Source of the DNA: Flexistipes sp041694215
Lineage (GTDB): Bacteria; Chrysiogenota; Deferribacteres; Deferribacterales; Flexistipitaceae
Length of the DNA: 33,968 nt
Assembly (NCBI GenBank): GCA_041694215.1
Contig: JASMTO010000180.1
Coordinates: forward strand, 1-33,968
Direction of reading: 5' to 3'
Shown: one piece after another, positions 25,689-33,813 of the stretch
How the letters are laid out: each line of letters starts with the position of its first letter
Position numbering within the stretch: the stretch's first letter is position 1
Translations under genes and position numbers: made by a program
Notes under the pieces: model-generated
Databases searched by the model: none
What the model saw: the letters and a program-made list of their open reading frames with translations, nothing else
Told to the model about the DNA's origin: nothing

Positions 25689-25710
25689 GCGGCCCTCCCT
25701 GGCCGCTTTT
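25689..25710 (+). terminator. Hairpin after the small hypothetical gene
   Basis: GCGGCC-CTCCCT-GGCCGC followed by TTTT. A short rho-independent terminator shape. Confidence 0.6.
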
Positions 25711-25762
25711 CAGCCACTGGCTGCGCTCGCTGCGCTTCGATTCCCGCGTCACAGTCACAACT

Positions 25763-25798
25763 AAAAAGAGGGTTACCCTGAAGGGTAACCCTCTTTTT
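25763..25798. terminator. Strong bidirectional terminator beside the tRNA 3' end
   Basis: A perfect 16-base-pair stem (AAAAAGAGGGTTACCC, loop TGAA, GGGTAACCCTCTTTTT). On the minus strand it begins four bases after the CCA of the tRNA-like end, just where a tRNA terminator would be. Confidence 0.92.
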
Positions 25799-25801
25799 AA
25801 A

Positions 25802-25822
25802 TGGTGGAGGTGGCGGGAATCG
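25802..25822 (-). other. tRNA 3'-end duplicate, probable attachment site
   Basis: On the minus strand this reads CGATTCCCGCCACCTCCACC plus A: the 3' half of a T-arm, the acceptor strand and CCA of a tRNA (or tmRNA). The DNA upstream of it on that strand shows no D-arm or anticodon arm, so only the 3' end is present. Integrative elements that enter tRNA genes leave such a copy at one boundary. The adjoining terminator lies on the low-coordinate side, so the low-coordinate GC-rich DNA would be the old flank and the DNA to the right the inserted element. Confidence 0.6.
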
Positions 25823-26530
25823 CCATCTCCTCAATTTCAGCAGCCGAGAAATCATTTTGCCTAACTTGTTTTCTAAATGGTTTTGGACACTTATATCATT
25901 TGATGCAAGCCTATAGTGGTGGAGTTATCTAGTCAATTTTGTACCAAATGTACCACCCAAATGTACCACCTTATTTGGATATACTAGCGGGAATAACGAG
26001 AGAAGGCAAACCAGTTTCTTCCAACTACAGACCGTCTCCTTCACCTTGATTCGATTCCGACCTACCGGAATCAAATTGGCTCCAGAAATATCTCACGTAA
26101 TGTTTCTAGGTACCATTTTTTCCAATAGAATAATCCTTTCCTAAGGCGATTGTCTTAGAGCTTAGAATCAGATGACCTAAAGGATCTATTCGATCAAAAA
26201 TCATAATTTAGGACCTACCTGACACAAAAAGCCCGTTAGATGCAATTGGTAGCATGCCCCAACATATTAGCAATTACTATACCCCTAACTCAACCTTGAC
26301 CTTTTCATTTAATCTGTCTACATTTACCCTGGTTTATTTTTATCGTTATTTAAAAGTTCTTGCTTAAAAGGAGTTAAGTAAGGACTGGAGTTAACCACCT
26401 AATATTATTATAGGAATTATGTTTTATTTTTTCGGAAATTGGCAATATTGTCTCTGTTAGACAATATTGGATTTTCGTTATCCACAATACATAACTCATT
26501 GAATTTCAATAATTAACGAAAAAGACGACG
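25823..26530. other. Gene-free stretch next to the attachment site
   Basis: About 700 bases without a convincing gene on either strand. It contains two adjoining copies of CAAATGTACCACC (25945-25970) plus a partial GTACCA at 25941, and the hairpin GATTCCG-N6-CGGAATC (26053-26072). Position next to a tRNA end suggests recombinase binding sites, but no integrase gene is seen here. Confidence 0.6.
25945..25970. repeat. Two tandem copies of a 13-base repeat
   Basis: CAAATGTACCACC occurs at 25945-25957 and again, unchanged and directly adjoining, at 25958-25970. GTACCA at 25941-25946 overlaps the first copy. Regular spacing near a probable attachment site fits arm-type integrase sites or an operator. 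Confidence 0.75.
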
Positions 26531-27358
26531 ATGAAATACATTTTAAATCAAACAATTTCGAGCACTCACGAAGACTCCCAGGGGGAGAAAAATACCAAAG
26601 AGTTTCTGCTAGCTTTAGCAGAAAGATTCGGTGAAAGAATCCCTCTTCACCAACATCACGACATGCGGCTTGAAACCCTTGGGTATCTAAAAAATTTTAA
26701 AGTTGTTCCAGATGAGGAGTCTTCAGGAGAATGGCTTTTAAAAGCAGATGTTTATTTTTCCTGCGAAACCATAGATGAAGCATTAGGTGGTTTCAGTTAT
26801 TCAATTACAGAACCTATCTCGGATAATTTTGATGTTGCAAAGTACCAAATTTATCTCCCTTGGCCGCATTATAATAATCAAGACCTTATTGACGAGTTGT
26901 TAAGCGAAGATAAAGATTTGGCTGTAGGAAAATGGCGAAAAAAAACTGTTGACCCCGACACTGTAGGCTTAATTTACAATGTGGCCATCTTCATGTTTGC
27001 TCCGCTCTGGACAAACGTTTACAACAACCACGTTGCACCAATGATAAAAAAACTTTTCTCAAAAACTCAAAACTTAAAAAGTAAAGGATTATCAATAGAT
27101 TTCATTCAACAAGCTGGCGATTTCAAGGGAGAATTAATACAAATACAATTCATTCCAGATAGAGGCAATGAGGAAAAGTGCTTAAAAGAACAATTGGTGT
27201 ATGAAGGCCTTAAAAAAGTTGAAAATTTTCTTAAAACAGATCCAGATGCAAATACTGTTGGGATTGTTCGAGTAAAACTAATGTATGATATATTTATAAA
27301 TCAATATAGATTGATACACGTACAATACAAGTCCGGTAAAGACAAGAGAATTCCATAA
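26531..27358 (+). CDS. Unrecognised protein, possibly with a prohead-protease-like core
   Basis: A 275-residue protein with no family I can name. Residues about 38-95 (IPLHQHHDMRLETLGYL, a charged linker, WLLKADVYFS, GGFSYSITEP) echo the layout of HK97-type prohead proteases: His near HxxHD, a beta-rich stretch, then Ser after Gly-Gly. This likeness is weak and only an inference. There are no membrane helices or signal peptide. It is read 22 bases before the HEPN gene on the same strand, so the two probably form one operon. The Shine-Dalgarno is poor. AT-rich and Lys-rich, it differs sharply from the GC-rich cluster to its left. Confidence 0.6.
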   Translation: MKYILNQTISSTHEDSQGEKNTKEFLLALAERFGERIPLHQHHDMRLETLGYLKNFKVVPDEESSGEWLLKADVYFSCETIDEALGGFSYSITEPISDNFDVAKYQIYLPWPHYNNQDLIDELLSEDKDLAVGKWRKKTVDPDTVGLIYNVAIFMFAPLWTNVYNNHVAPMIKKLFSKTQNLKSKGLSIDFIQQAGDFKGELIQIQFIPDRGNEEKCLKEQLVYEGLKKVENFLKTDPDANTVGIVRVKLMYDIFINQYRLIHVQYKSGKDKRIP

Positions 27359-27380
27359 AAAAATTAAAAACCGAAAATTT

Positions 27381-28136
27381 TTGTCCTTATTTAAAAATCA
27401 TATACAAAGCGGAAGCGTTACATATCAACCCTCATTATTATTAACTTTAACTAAAATGAAAAGATCAAAACACTTCACTCCTCCTCATCTTAAAAATATA
27501 GACTCGTCACTTCATTGCGGAATGGATTTACTTTCACCAAATTTCTTCAAGGTAGGTAATGAATTACTTACTCTCGCAACTTCCGAGGTAACAAAAAAAA
27601 TGAAAGGGTCAAGTTTTGACTCTTGTAGATATTGTTTTCCTGCAATTATAATGTTCTGTACTGCTTTTGAATCATATTTAAATGAAACTATCGAGTTCAG
27701 CAGGACTCTTGCCATAAAACAGGACACTAATAACAAGGAATCGATTCTCAAAAGAATCGATGACATAAAAAAGGCAAAAGAAATTAAAGATAAGATAAAA
27801 TTGTTTTACAAAGGATATGATTCAGAGGACGTTGGAATTGACACAAATGGAAGCACCTACCAAAATCTGATTGCACTATTTAGATTGAGAAATGAAATTA
27901 TTCATTATTCTCCCGATATGACAGCAGGAAACAAATGGCCAATTCGAACAAAAGAAGCATTTTTTAAAAGTAATCCTAAAATAAAAGAGAATACTACCTG
28001 GACAACAACTTTTGGTGCGGTTAGCGTAGCCAAATGGGCACACGACACCACAATCGCTGCCATTCGCTTATTTGCCAAAATTTCCGGATCACAAGATCCT
28101 TTTGGTGAAGAAACTCCTTATCCATGGCACTGGTAA
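27381..28136 (+). CDS. HEPN-domain protein, candidate RNase
   Basis: A 251-residue mostly helical protein. RLRNEIIHYS carries the Rx4H motif (R170, H175) that forms the RNase site of HEPN toxins and antiviral nucleases; an earlier helix (IIMFCTAFESYLNETI) fits the first HEPN helix. The larger size and wording are nearer to RiboL-PSP-HEPN/RES-type families than to the short HEPN/MNT toxins. It may start at TTG 27381 (22 bases after the upstream gene) or at ATG 27456; neither has a good Shine-Dalgarno. A terminator follows. With the upstream gene it forms a possible two-part toxin or defence unit; function is inferred. Confidence 0.65.
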   Translation: MSLFKNHIQSGSVTYQPSLLLTLTKMKRSKHFTPPHLKNIDSSLHCGMDLLSPNFFKVGNELLTLATSEVTKKMKGSSFDSCRYCFPAIIMFCTAFESYLNETIEFSRTLAIKQDTNNKESILKRIDDIKKAKEIKDKIKLFYKGYDSEDVGIDTNGSTYQNLIALFRLRNEIIHYSPDMTAGNKWPIRTKEAFFKSNPKIKENTTWTTTFGAVSVAKWAHDTTIAAIRLFAKISGSQDPFGEETPYPWHW

Positions 28137-28172
28137 AAATAAATGGGAAGACTATTCTCACGCCTTTCATAA

Positions 28173-28206
28173 AAAAGGTCCGCAAAAAAAATCTGTGGGC
28201 CTTTTC
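28173..28206 (+). terminator. Terminator after the HEPN gene
   Basis: AAAAGGTCCGCA, loop, TGTGGGCCTTTT pair over twelve positions with two G-T pairs, ending in TTTTCT. Confidence 0.8.
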
Positions 28207-28400
28207 TATTTCCCAGGGTCACTGTGAAAGAGCCTATTTGAGTCGCCTAGTTGCTTACTTATGAACCTTCTTTTCAGATTGCCCTATTCCCATTTTTACA
28301 ATAGGCCACCCAAAAACATCAATGAGGGGTGGTAGAAGTGCATTCATTCACAAAAGTGAAAAATCAACCATATTGTTTCCTATTACTGAGGCATGGCCAT

Positions 28401-28497
28401 TTGATAGCTCCCGTAAAGCCTCTCCGCCCCTATCAATAGGGTTCATTGTTGACTTTTGATAGAAATCTATCATAATGTCTTTGTATCCATTGATAGA
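28401..28497. promoter_or_regulatory. Candidate res site: five TTGATAG-type half-sites
   Basis: TTGATAG occurs at 28401-28407 (+), inverted at 28430-28436, at 28456-28462 (+), as its near-inverse TCTATCA at 28466-28472, and at 28490-28496 (+). The central pair makes TGATAGA-AA-TCTATCA. The array ends just before the recombinase ribosome binding site, the usual place of resolvase recombination and autoregulation sites. Confidence 0.65.
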
Positions 28498-28513
28498 AAA
28501 AAGGAGGGGGAAT

Positions 28514-29059
28514 ATGGCAATTATCGGTTATGCACGTGTGAGCACTGTTGGACAAAGCCTTGATGCTCAATTGATCCAACTTGAAAAAGCTGGGGCCGAG
28601 AAAATATTTCAGGAAAAAATCTCTGGGGTCAAAAAAGATCGCCCAGAGCTGCAAGCTATGCTGGATTACATTCGGGAGGGAGATACGGTAATTGTTTCCA
28701 AACTGGATCGTATTGCAAGGAGCACCAAGCACCTTCTTGATATCGTTGATTGCCTTCAGGAGAAAAAAGTAACCTTCAGCGTGTTGAATATCAACCTGGA
28801 TACCTCTACGCCCACCGGTAAGCTCATGTTAACCATGCTTGGGGCTATAGCTACATTCGAGCGAAAAATGATGCTTGAGAGGCAAGCTGAGGGCATTGAG
28901 AAGGCAAAGCAGGAGGGGAAATATAAAGGTCGTAAAGCAACCGCCAGAGCCAAAGCGACAGAGGTCAGGACCCTTGTTAAAGCGGGGATGGCAAAACAAA
29001 AAATAGCGGAGGAATTAGGGATTGGGGTCGCTTCGGTTTATAGGATTTTAAAATCTTGA
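28514..29059 (+). CDS. Serine recombinase (resolvase/invertase family)
   Basis: A 181-residue small serine recombinase. The catalytic Ser is S10 in GYARVS; SKLDRIARST, the TPTGKLMLTMLGAIATFER segment and the LERQAEG hinge are typical, followed by a Hin-type helix-turn-helix (AGMAKQKIAEELGIGVASVY). It cuts and rejoins DNA at paired half-sites, as in plasmid and Tn3 resolvases and DNA invertases. The frame opens at 28475, but AAGGAGGGGG before ATG 28514 and the family start (MAIIGYARVS) settle it. Five half-site copies lie directly upstream. It supports the view that the right block is mobile DNA. Confidence 0.93.
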   Translation: MAIIGYARVSTVGQSLDAQLIQLEKAGAEKIFQEKISGVKKDRPELQAMLDYIREGDTVIVSKLDRIARSTKHLLDIVDCLQEKKVTFSVLNINLDTSTPTGKLMLTMLGAIATFERKMMLERQAEGIEKAKQEGKYKGRKATARAKATEVRTLVKAGMAKQKIAEELGIGVASVYRILKS

Positions 29060-29346
29060 AGAATAATAATGGCCAAGGATTGGAAAGATCAGCCAATCTA
29101 AGGAGAATTTCGTTCTAAAGAAAACCGCCAGGGATTCTGATACCAAACCCACCAATTGTTGTTTCCCTGAACCCATCGGGCCTTGTTGATTCAAAACCCT
29201 CCACCTATTCAGATAGAATCCCCTTTGGCTCTGGCTTCGTCGCAATCGTACAAAGTCAGATAGTGCTGTTTGCCCTTGCGGCCATTGTCGCGTTACCGGA
29301 TGATTCTGGCGTTTTCGATTGATGGATGGGGCTCAGAGTTTTGTCT
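29060..29346. other. Gap, nothing recognised
   Basis: A stretch of 287 bases between convergent genes. I see no ORF with a ribosome binding site, no clear hairpin with a T run and no repeat. Confidence 0.5.
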
Positions 29347-29601
29347 CTAAGGCCAATGTGCTGTTTTGTTTATGGGATAGGTTGTTTTTGCTGAAGGGAC
29401 TGTTGTTTTGAAGATGACTTCGCCATCTTGTCCCAAAACGGTTATTCTTCCGCCGCCTTGGTTTTGAAGGAGGCTTTTTGCGGCTGCGATAGCATGGCGC
29501 CTTGTCTCATGGATGGTGGTTGGGATTTCCTCATCAAAGACTTTATTGGCCCAGGTGCCGTCAGGACGTTGATAGACAGTGCGATTATGTTTACTCTCCA
29601 T
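29347..29601 (-). CDS. DUF2188-type small protein
   Basis: An 84-residue protein with the DUF2188 pattern: a Trp/Lys-bearing first strand (RTVYQRPDGTWANKV), a middle helix (TRRHAIAAAKSLLQNQ), and a closing GGGRITVLGQDGEVIFKTTV. The family is found in many plasmids and genomic islands; its function is unknown. AGGAGG lies before the ATG at 29601. A small open frame (29617-29766) precedes it on the same strand. Confidence 0.8.
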   Translation of the reverse strand: MESKHNRTVYQRPDGTWANKVFDEEIPTTIHETRRHAIAAAKSLLQNQGGGRITVLGQDGEVIFKTTVPSAKTTYPINKTAHWP

Positions 29602-29616
29602 GTTCCTCCTGGTTGG

Positions 29617-29766
29617 TTATGTCATGGTTTCTCTTCTTCTTGCTTTGCAATCCTCAGCTTTGCGGATGACTCTTGCTCGCCAGACAATTTGCTCCCGCCA
29701 AAAATGATTGACGTGGCGCATATGATCGCTGGCTTCAGCTACCTGATCATCTTCTTTGGTGGCCAC
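29617..29766 (-). CDS. Possible small ORF upstream of the DUF2188 gene
   Basis: A 49-codon frame with a GTG start and GAAGAG upstream; it ends 15 bases before the DUF2188 gene in the same direction. The product is hydrophilic and His/Arg-rich (DHMRHVNHFWREQIVWRARV). No family is recognised, and it could be chance. Confidence 0.25.
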   Translation of the reverse strand: MATKEDDQVAEASDHMRHVNHFWREQIVWRARVIRKAEDCKARRRETMT

Positions 29767-29801
29767 AAAGCTCTTCGTCGGAAAATAAATTAATTATTTG
29801 T

Positions 29802-30556
29802 AGATTAAAATAACAAACATATTATTAAAGGATTATTTAATGTTTAGTCAATAGTTATTGTTGAAAAGTTTTAACAAGTGGGGGGGGAAACCGCATGCCA
29901 GTTCATTCAAATAATAGGCATACAATGTCTTGAAAGTTCTAAGAAGCTGCAGGATAGAGTTGTTGGGCTGCTTATTCTGATCAAAACCATCCAAGCATTC
30001 TTGGCATAAAGCCGTCCATACTTTGTCGGGGGACCGCTGGGGTGTTCCGGATTGCAGGGTTAGTAAGAATGGACGAATGTTTACCTCTGGCGACCTTCAA
30101 AATCAACAACACAATATAGGAGATAGGGCCGATACCCATGATGGCTCAAGGTGACAATTGCTCTGACTCCTGCCAGTTTCCTTGGAGTTGTCCCATTTAG
30201 GTGTATATTCAGGAGATGGAGGGGGAGTCCGAACTCCAAATTCGCAGAAAAAAATGACCACTGGTTTCGGCGACACGCTGATTAGCGATTTCGAATATTT
30301 AGCTCTACTTTTGACCTATAGGTCTGAGGGGACGCTTTCGGGAGCGATTCATTACATTGATCGTTATACTAGCGAATCAACATGAAATTCAAAGCTCATC
30401 ATTTAAATTAGTGCTATTCAGTTTACAATCGCCAACCTTCGATGGATTTCATCGCTTCAGAATCTATCTATAGAGTATAATTTTAAATTTAATAAATTAT
30501 TGTTTTATTCGAAGTTTTTATAACAATTGAGGTGTTTCTTATCTTAAGAAAAAAAT
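29802..30556. other. Gene-free stretch
   Basis: About 755 bases without a convincing gene. It contains a perfect 12-base palindrome GACCTATAGGTC (30313-30324), a small hairpin CGCT-N6-AGCG just after it, and GGAGT-CCGA-ACTCC near 30221. A 67-codon frame at 30182-30385 has no ribosome binding site. This may be the decayed end of a mobile element. Confidence 0.5.
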
Positions 30557-30668
30557 TGGCCAGGCAAAGGCAAAGATAGGCTTTGCTATGCAAAGTCTCG
30601 ATACATCATAAGAATCTATTGCTTACCGGTCAGGGGAGGAGGAAAAACTGACCTTCATTGCCTGGCCA
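30557..30668. ncRNA. Possible structured RNA closed by an 11-base-pair stem
   Basis: TGGCCAGGCAA (30557-30567) and TTGCCTGGCCA (30658-30668) are perfect inverted repeats. Inside lie GCAAAG twice in tandem (30564-30575), CTTTGC (30581-30586) and GCAAAG (30590-30595), so the middle copy can pair left or right but not both. GGTCAG-N14-CTGACC forms another hairpin (about 30628-30654). Both strands have a T run just beyond the closing stem (seven T on the minus strand). On the minus strand it lies after the iron alcohol dehydrogenase gene; on the plus strand it would be a free-standing RNA. Confidence 0.45.
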
Positions 30669-30763
30669 CAATAACAACTTTTTCTATTATTTATTTTTAA
30701 AAAGATAATAATAGATTAGATTTTATATGCGTTTACAAAAACTTACAAACTTTAGACACCGAC

Positions 30764-31930
30764 CTAAATTATGGACTTATAAAGCCTAACAATGTCGTCA
30801 TACGTAACCGATCTGGGGTTAAATAAAGTACATACATCTTTCAAAGCATTGTCTGCCATTTGGGGAACGTCTTCCTCCAATATTCCCAATTCCCCCAATC
30901 CCGCGGGAATACCAATATCCTTAGCCAACCGCCTGATTGCACCAATTGCTTTGTCAGCAGCATCCAAAATACTGAGCCCGTCAATGTTCTCCCCCATGGA
31001 CTCAGCAATTTTTGCAAATTTTTCAGGGGCAGCCAGCAAATTATACTCACACACAACAGGCAAAATAATTGCGTTGCACACACCATGAGGCAAATCACGC
31101 AAACTTCCTGCCTGATGTGCCATCGAGTGCACAATGCCCAGAACTGCATTATTAAATGCCATACCAGCAAGATACTCTGCATAAACCATTTGAGAACGCG
31201 CCTCTAAATTCGTCCCATCCGCAACAGTTGGACGCAACCATTTTGCAACAAGTTCGATAGCCCCTAGAGCGCATACATCTGTAACAGGCGTCGCCTGTTT
31301 GGAAACATAGGCTTCTATGGCATGAGTCAAAGCATCCATTCCAGTAGCAGCAGTCAATGAGCGAGGCATTCCCATATGGAAAACCGGATCATTAATAGCA
31401 ACATCCGCCGTCAACCTTCCGTCGCCAAAAATCATCTTGACATCAGTATCCGTATTAGTGACAACGGCAAACCGAGTGATTTCGCTTGCAGTCCCTGCAG
31501 TTGTATTTATAGAAATATATGGGGGGAGAGAAGACTTAAGTGTGTTGACCCCTGCATAATCTCTGATATCTCCTCCGCTTGTGGCCATTATCCCCATCGC
31601 TTTCCCACAATCATGGGAACTTCCTCCACCAAGCGTAACTAGTAGGTCGCATTTGTTTTCCTGCCAAACCATTAACGCATCGCGAACATTTACATCGGTC
31701 GGATTTGGACAAACGCCAGAAAATATAAATACTTCTAAGCCTTCGTCCAGAATATAACTTTTAACCTGTTCTGCAAATCCAGCATTGACCATCCCTTGAT
31801 CGGTAACGATTAGAACCTTCCTCCCACCCAGAGACTTGGCATGCTTACCTACTTCCTTCCTTGCACCTACTCCCATTAGTGATAAAGCGGGCAAGTAAAA
31901 CTCAAAAACCTTATCAGAAACATTAGACAT
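30764..31930 (-). CDS. Iron-containing alcohol dehydrogenase
   Basis: A 388-residue group III alcohol dehydrogenase (the DhaT / methanol dehydrogenase-like branch). NAD is bound at GGGSSHD (101-107); the metal ligands are D199 and H203 in GMDALTHAIEAY, H268 in GIVHSMAH and H282 in LPHGVCNAI. It interconverts an alcohol and an aldehyde; the substrate cannot be fixed. AGGAGG precedes the ATG, and a near-perfect 19-base palindrome lies 42 bases further upstream. It follows the activase gene on the same strand after a 250-base gap, so it may remove the aldehyde or alcohol made by a glycyl-radical enzyme pathway. Confidence 0.95.
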   Translation of the reverse strand: MSNVSDKVFEFYLPALSLMGVGARKEVGKHAKSLGGRKVLIVTDQGMVNAGFAEQVKSYILDEGLEVFIFSGVCPNPTDVNVRDALMVWQENKCDLLVTLGGGSSHDCGKAMGIMATSGGDIRDYAGVNTLKSSLPPYISINTTAGTASEITRFAVVTNTDTDVKMIFGDGRLTADVAINDPVFHMGMPRSLTAATGMDALTHAIEAYVSKQATPVTDVCALGAIELVAKWLRPTVADGTNLEARSQMVYAEYLAGMAFNNAVLGIVHSMAHQAGSLRDLPHGVCNAIILPVVCEYNLLAAPEKFAKIAESMGENIDGLSILDAADKAIGAIRRLAKDIGIPAGLGELGILEEDVPQMADNALKDVCTLFNPRSVTYDDIVRLYKSII

Positions 31931-31971
31931 TTAAATCCTCCTCTCATTTAGCTTTGAATTACGTAAGACCA

Positions 31972-31990
31972 AGCTATCACTGTGACAGCT
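31972..31990. promoter_or_regulatory. Palindrome upstream of the alcohol dehydrogenase
   Basis: AGCTATCAC-T-GTGACAGCT: nine plus one plus nine with a single mismatch, 42 bases before the start codon. A candidate operator for a dimeric regulator. Confidence 0.55.
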
Positions 31991-32180
31991 TGCAAAAATA
32001 ATATTTAACCGAACGTTATATCTAATTCCTCGCACTTATTACGCGACTCGGCATAGATTACAGGCTTTTGAAACCCAGCTATTTGTGGCGAGGTAGTTCA
32101 TAGCTTAGGGTCAATAATGGTTTAAGGAAAATTTTTTAAAAATATTTAAATCCTTACAATGAGGAAGGTAAATAATTTAT

Positions 32181-33137
32181 TTAACCAACGATTACATTAT
32201 GTCCATCTCTTTCAAACAAATTCTTTATTCTTTGCATTTCAAACTTTGAAGGAGGATCAACGGGTGGCATTTTATATTCCAATCCAATTCTTTCATATTT
32301 TGAAGTACCGAGCTTGTGGTAAGGCAGCAATTGGACTTTATCCAAGGAATCTCCTAATTTTTTGCATATTCGAGAAATGGTTTTAAGATTTTCATCATCA
32401 TCATTGATACTAGGAATGACAGGAACTCTTATTTGTATAGGAATTTTTTTTTCGGCAATATTAAACAAATTATGTAAGATCACGCTACTTGATACGCCAA
32501 TAAATTTAGATGACTTTTCATCGTCGATAATCTTTAAGTCATAAAGAAAAAGATCAACATAAGGAAGTAAGGGTTCATATTTCCCCCAATCTACACAACC
32601 AGATGTATCAAGAGCCGTATGTAGACCTCGATACTTGCTCTCTTTAAGTAACTCATATGCAAATAAATTCTGCACCATGGGTTCTCCACCCGAAATAGTT
32701 ATTCCCCCTCCTGTTTTTTCATAATAAAGTCTATCTTTCTCTACAATTTTCATTACCTCATCAACGCACATTGACTTTGATGTAAAATACAAGGCTTTCG
32801 GATAACAAACCTTTGCACAATCTCCACATTCGCTACAAAGATTTCGATCTAAACTTATTGCAGTAATATCTTTTTTTAAAATCTTTGAATAGGTTGGCTT
32901 TGTTTTATTTAAGGCCTTTTGCTTACATACTTTTAGACATTCACCGCAATCTTCCACACCAACACATAATATTGGCATTACCGCCAACTGTCCGACAAAT
33001 GATTGAGAATCAGGACTATGACACCAAAAACAATGTAATGGACATCCTTGCAAAAATATCATGGTTCTTATCCCTGGCCCGTCATGCAAGGTATACCTTT
33101 GGATGTCAAATACCAAACCTGAAGATTCGTTTTTCAC
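32181..33137 (-). CDS. Glycyl-radical enzyme activating protein (radical SAM)
   Basis: A 318-residue activase that uses S-adenosylmethionine to place the radical on a glycyl-radical enzyme. The radical SAM cluster motif is C32-x3-C36-x2-C39. Two added ferredoxin-type clusters are marked by C58/C64/C67/C71 and C101/C104/C107/C111, as in activases of glycerol, choline and related dehydratases and lyases (not of pyruvate formate-lyase, which lacks them). GGGITISGGEP and the VDLFLYDLK segment are conserved. The start is GTG at 33137; the frame is closed just upstream. The partner enzyme is not in the window, so the substrate is unknown. Confidence 0.93.
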   Translation of the reverse strand: MKNESSGLVFDIQRYTLHDGPGIRTMIFLQGCPLHCFWCHSPDSQSFVGQLAVMPILCVGVEDCGECLKVCKQKALNKTKPTYSKILKKDITAISLDRNLCSECGDCAKVCYPKALYFTSKSMCVDEVMKIVEKDRLYYEKTGGGITISGGEPMVQNLFAYELLKESKYRGLHTALDTSGCVDWGKYEPLLPYVDLFLYDLKIIDDEKSSKFIGVSSSVILHNLFNIAEKKIPIQIRVPVIPSINDDDENLKTISRICKKLGDSLDKVQLLPYHKLGTSKYERIGLEYKMPPVDPPSKFEMQRIKNLFERDGHNVIVG

Positions 33138-33206
33138 AAGGTATCATCTCCCATCTATATTTTCCCTAGAAACCTCAACATTTTAGTTTTTGCAGTTCTA
33201 TTTCTT

Positions 33207-33255
33207 TTTAAATTGGGGGTCAGAACATGAAATATGATCAGACCCCCTATTTAAA
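33207..33255. repeat. REP-like stem-loop
   Basis: TTTAAATTGGGGGTC (33207-33221) and GACCCCCTATTTAAA (33241-33255) pair at 14 of 15 positions around a 19-base loop. The GGGGTC...GACCCC core is like repetitive extragenic palindromes in many genomes. It lies between the channel gene and the activase gene and may also act as a terminator. Confidence 0.6.
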
Positions 33256-33267
33256 TTAACTTAAAAA

Positions 33268-33777
33268 TTAAAACGGCAATCTACCAAAAGCTAGAAGATC
33301 GAAGGCTGGCAAAAAAAGACAAAACGCGGTCACCCATAGTAGAGTCATCCCAACCGCTTTCCCCGAACATTTCCCATACCCCATGAACCCAACCTGAATT
33401 GTCAACCAACAAAAGGCTGTATCCATAAAGGCTACAAAATAATTTTGTGCAATTGTTTCAGTTCCAACGAAAAATAGAATGGCATTAATTCCACAAAGAA
33501 GCGCAACAACAAAACTGCATTGTCCTACAGATCTCCAATCCTCTACGCCCATCAAGAGAGCCTGGGCAATAACTAAGTAAAGAATTGCAAAAGAAAAGAA
33601 CAAGGCTGCTCCTAAATTATCTTTATAAACAACAGCAGTAAAAAAGGCTCCAACAAGAGTAATTATGCCTGCGACAAAAACAATCCCACCTGTTGTTTTG
33701 GCTTCGCCTTTGTCGAAATTCAACATTGCCACTGGAATAAACATTACACCAATGGCTACTAGAATAGATGTTGTCAT
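33268..33777 (-). CDS. AmiS/UreI-family transporter
   Basis: A 169-residue inner-membrane protein with about six helices. Length, the closely spaced helices, and segments such as VMFIPVAMLNFDKGE and GVEDWRSVGQCSFVVALLCG fit the AmiS/UreI family of urea and short-amide channels. AGGAG precedes the ATG. It lies between an outer-membrane protein and the glycyl-radical activase, all on the minus strand; no urease or amidase is in view, so the transported compound may be a small neutral substrate or product of that pathway. This last point is inference. Confidence 0.8.
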   Translation of the reverse strand: MTTSILVAIGVMFIPVAMLNFDKGEAKTTGGIVFVAGIITLVGAFFTAVVYKDNLGAALFFSFAILYLVIAQALLMGVEDWRSVGQCSFVVALLCGINAILFFVGTETIAQNYFVAFMDTAFCWLTIQVGFMGYGKCSGKAVGMTLLWVTAFCLFLPAFDLLAFGRLPF

Positions 33778-33813
33778 CCTATTTCTCCTATAGGTTCATA
33801 ATGGCAAATTCAA

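Noticed and set aside
29428..29793. 121-codon plus-strand open frame over the DUF2188 gene
   Set aside because: The opposite strand has a family match and a strong ribosome binding site; this frame has neither.
30205..30250. Second tRNA or tmRNA 3'-end-like sequence on the minus strand
   Set aside because: GTTCGGACTCCCCCTCCATC looks tRNA-like, but the T-arm does not pair properly, CCA is missing and it does not match the 25,802 copy.
30182..30385. 67-codon open frame
   Set aside because: It has no ribosome binding site and no recognisable domain, and it lies within a long non-coding stretch.
30628..30654. Signal recognition particle RNA
   Set aside because: GGTCAGG resembles the start of its conserved domain, but the GGAA tetraloop and the AGCAGCC partner strand are missing.
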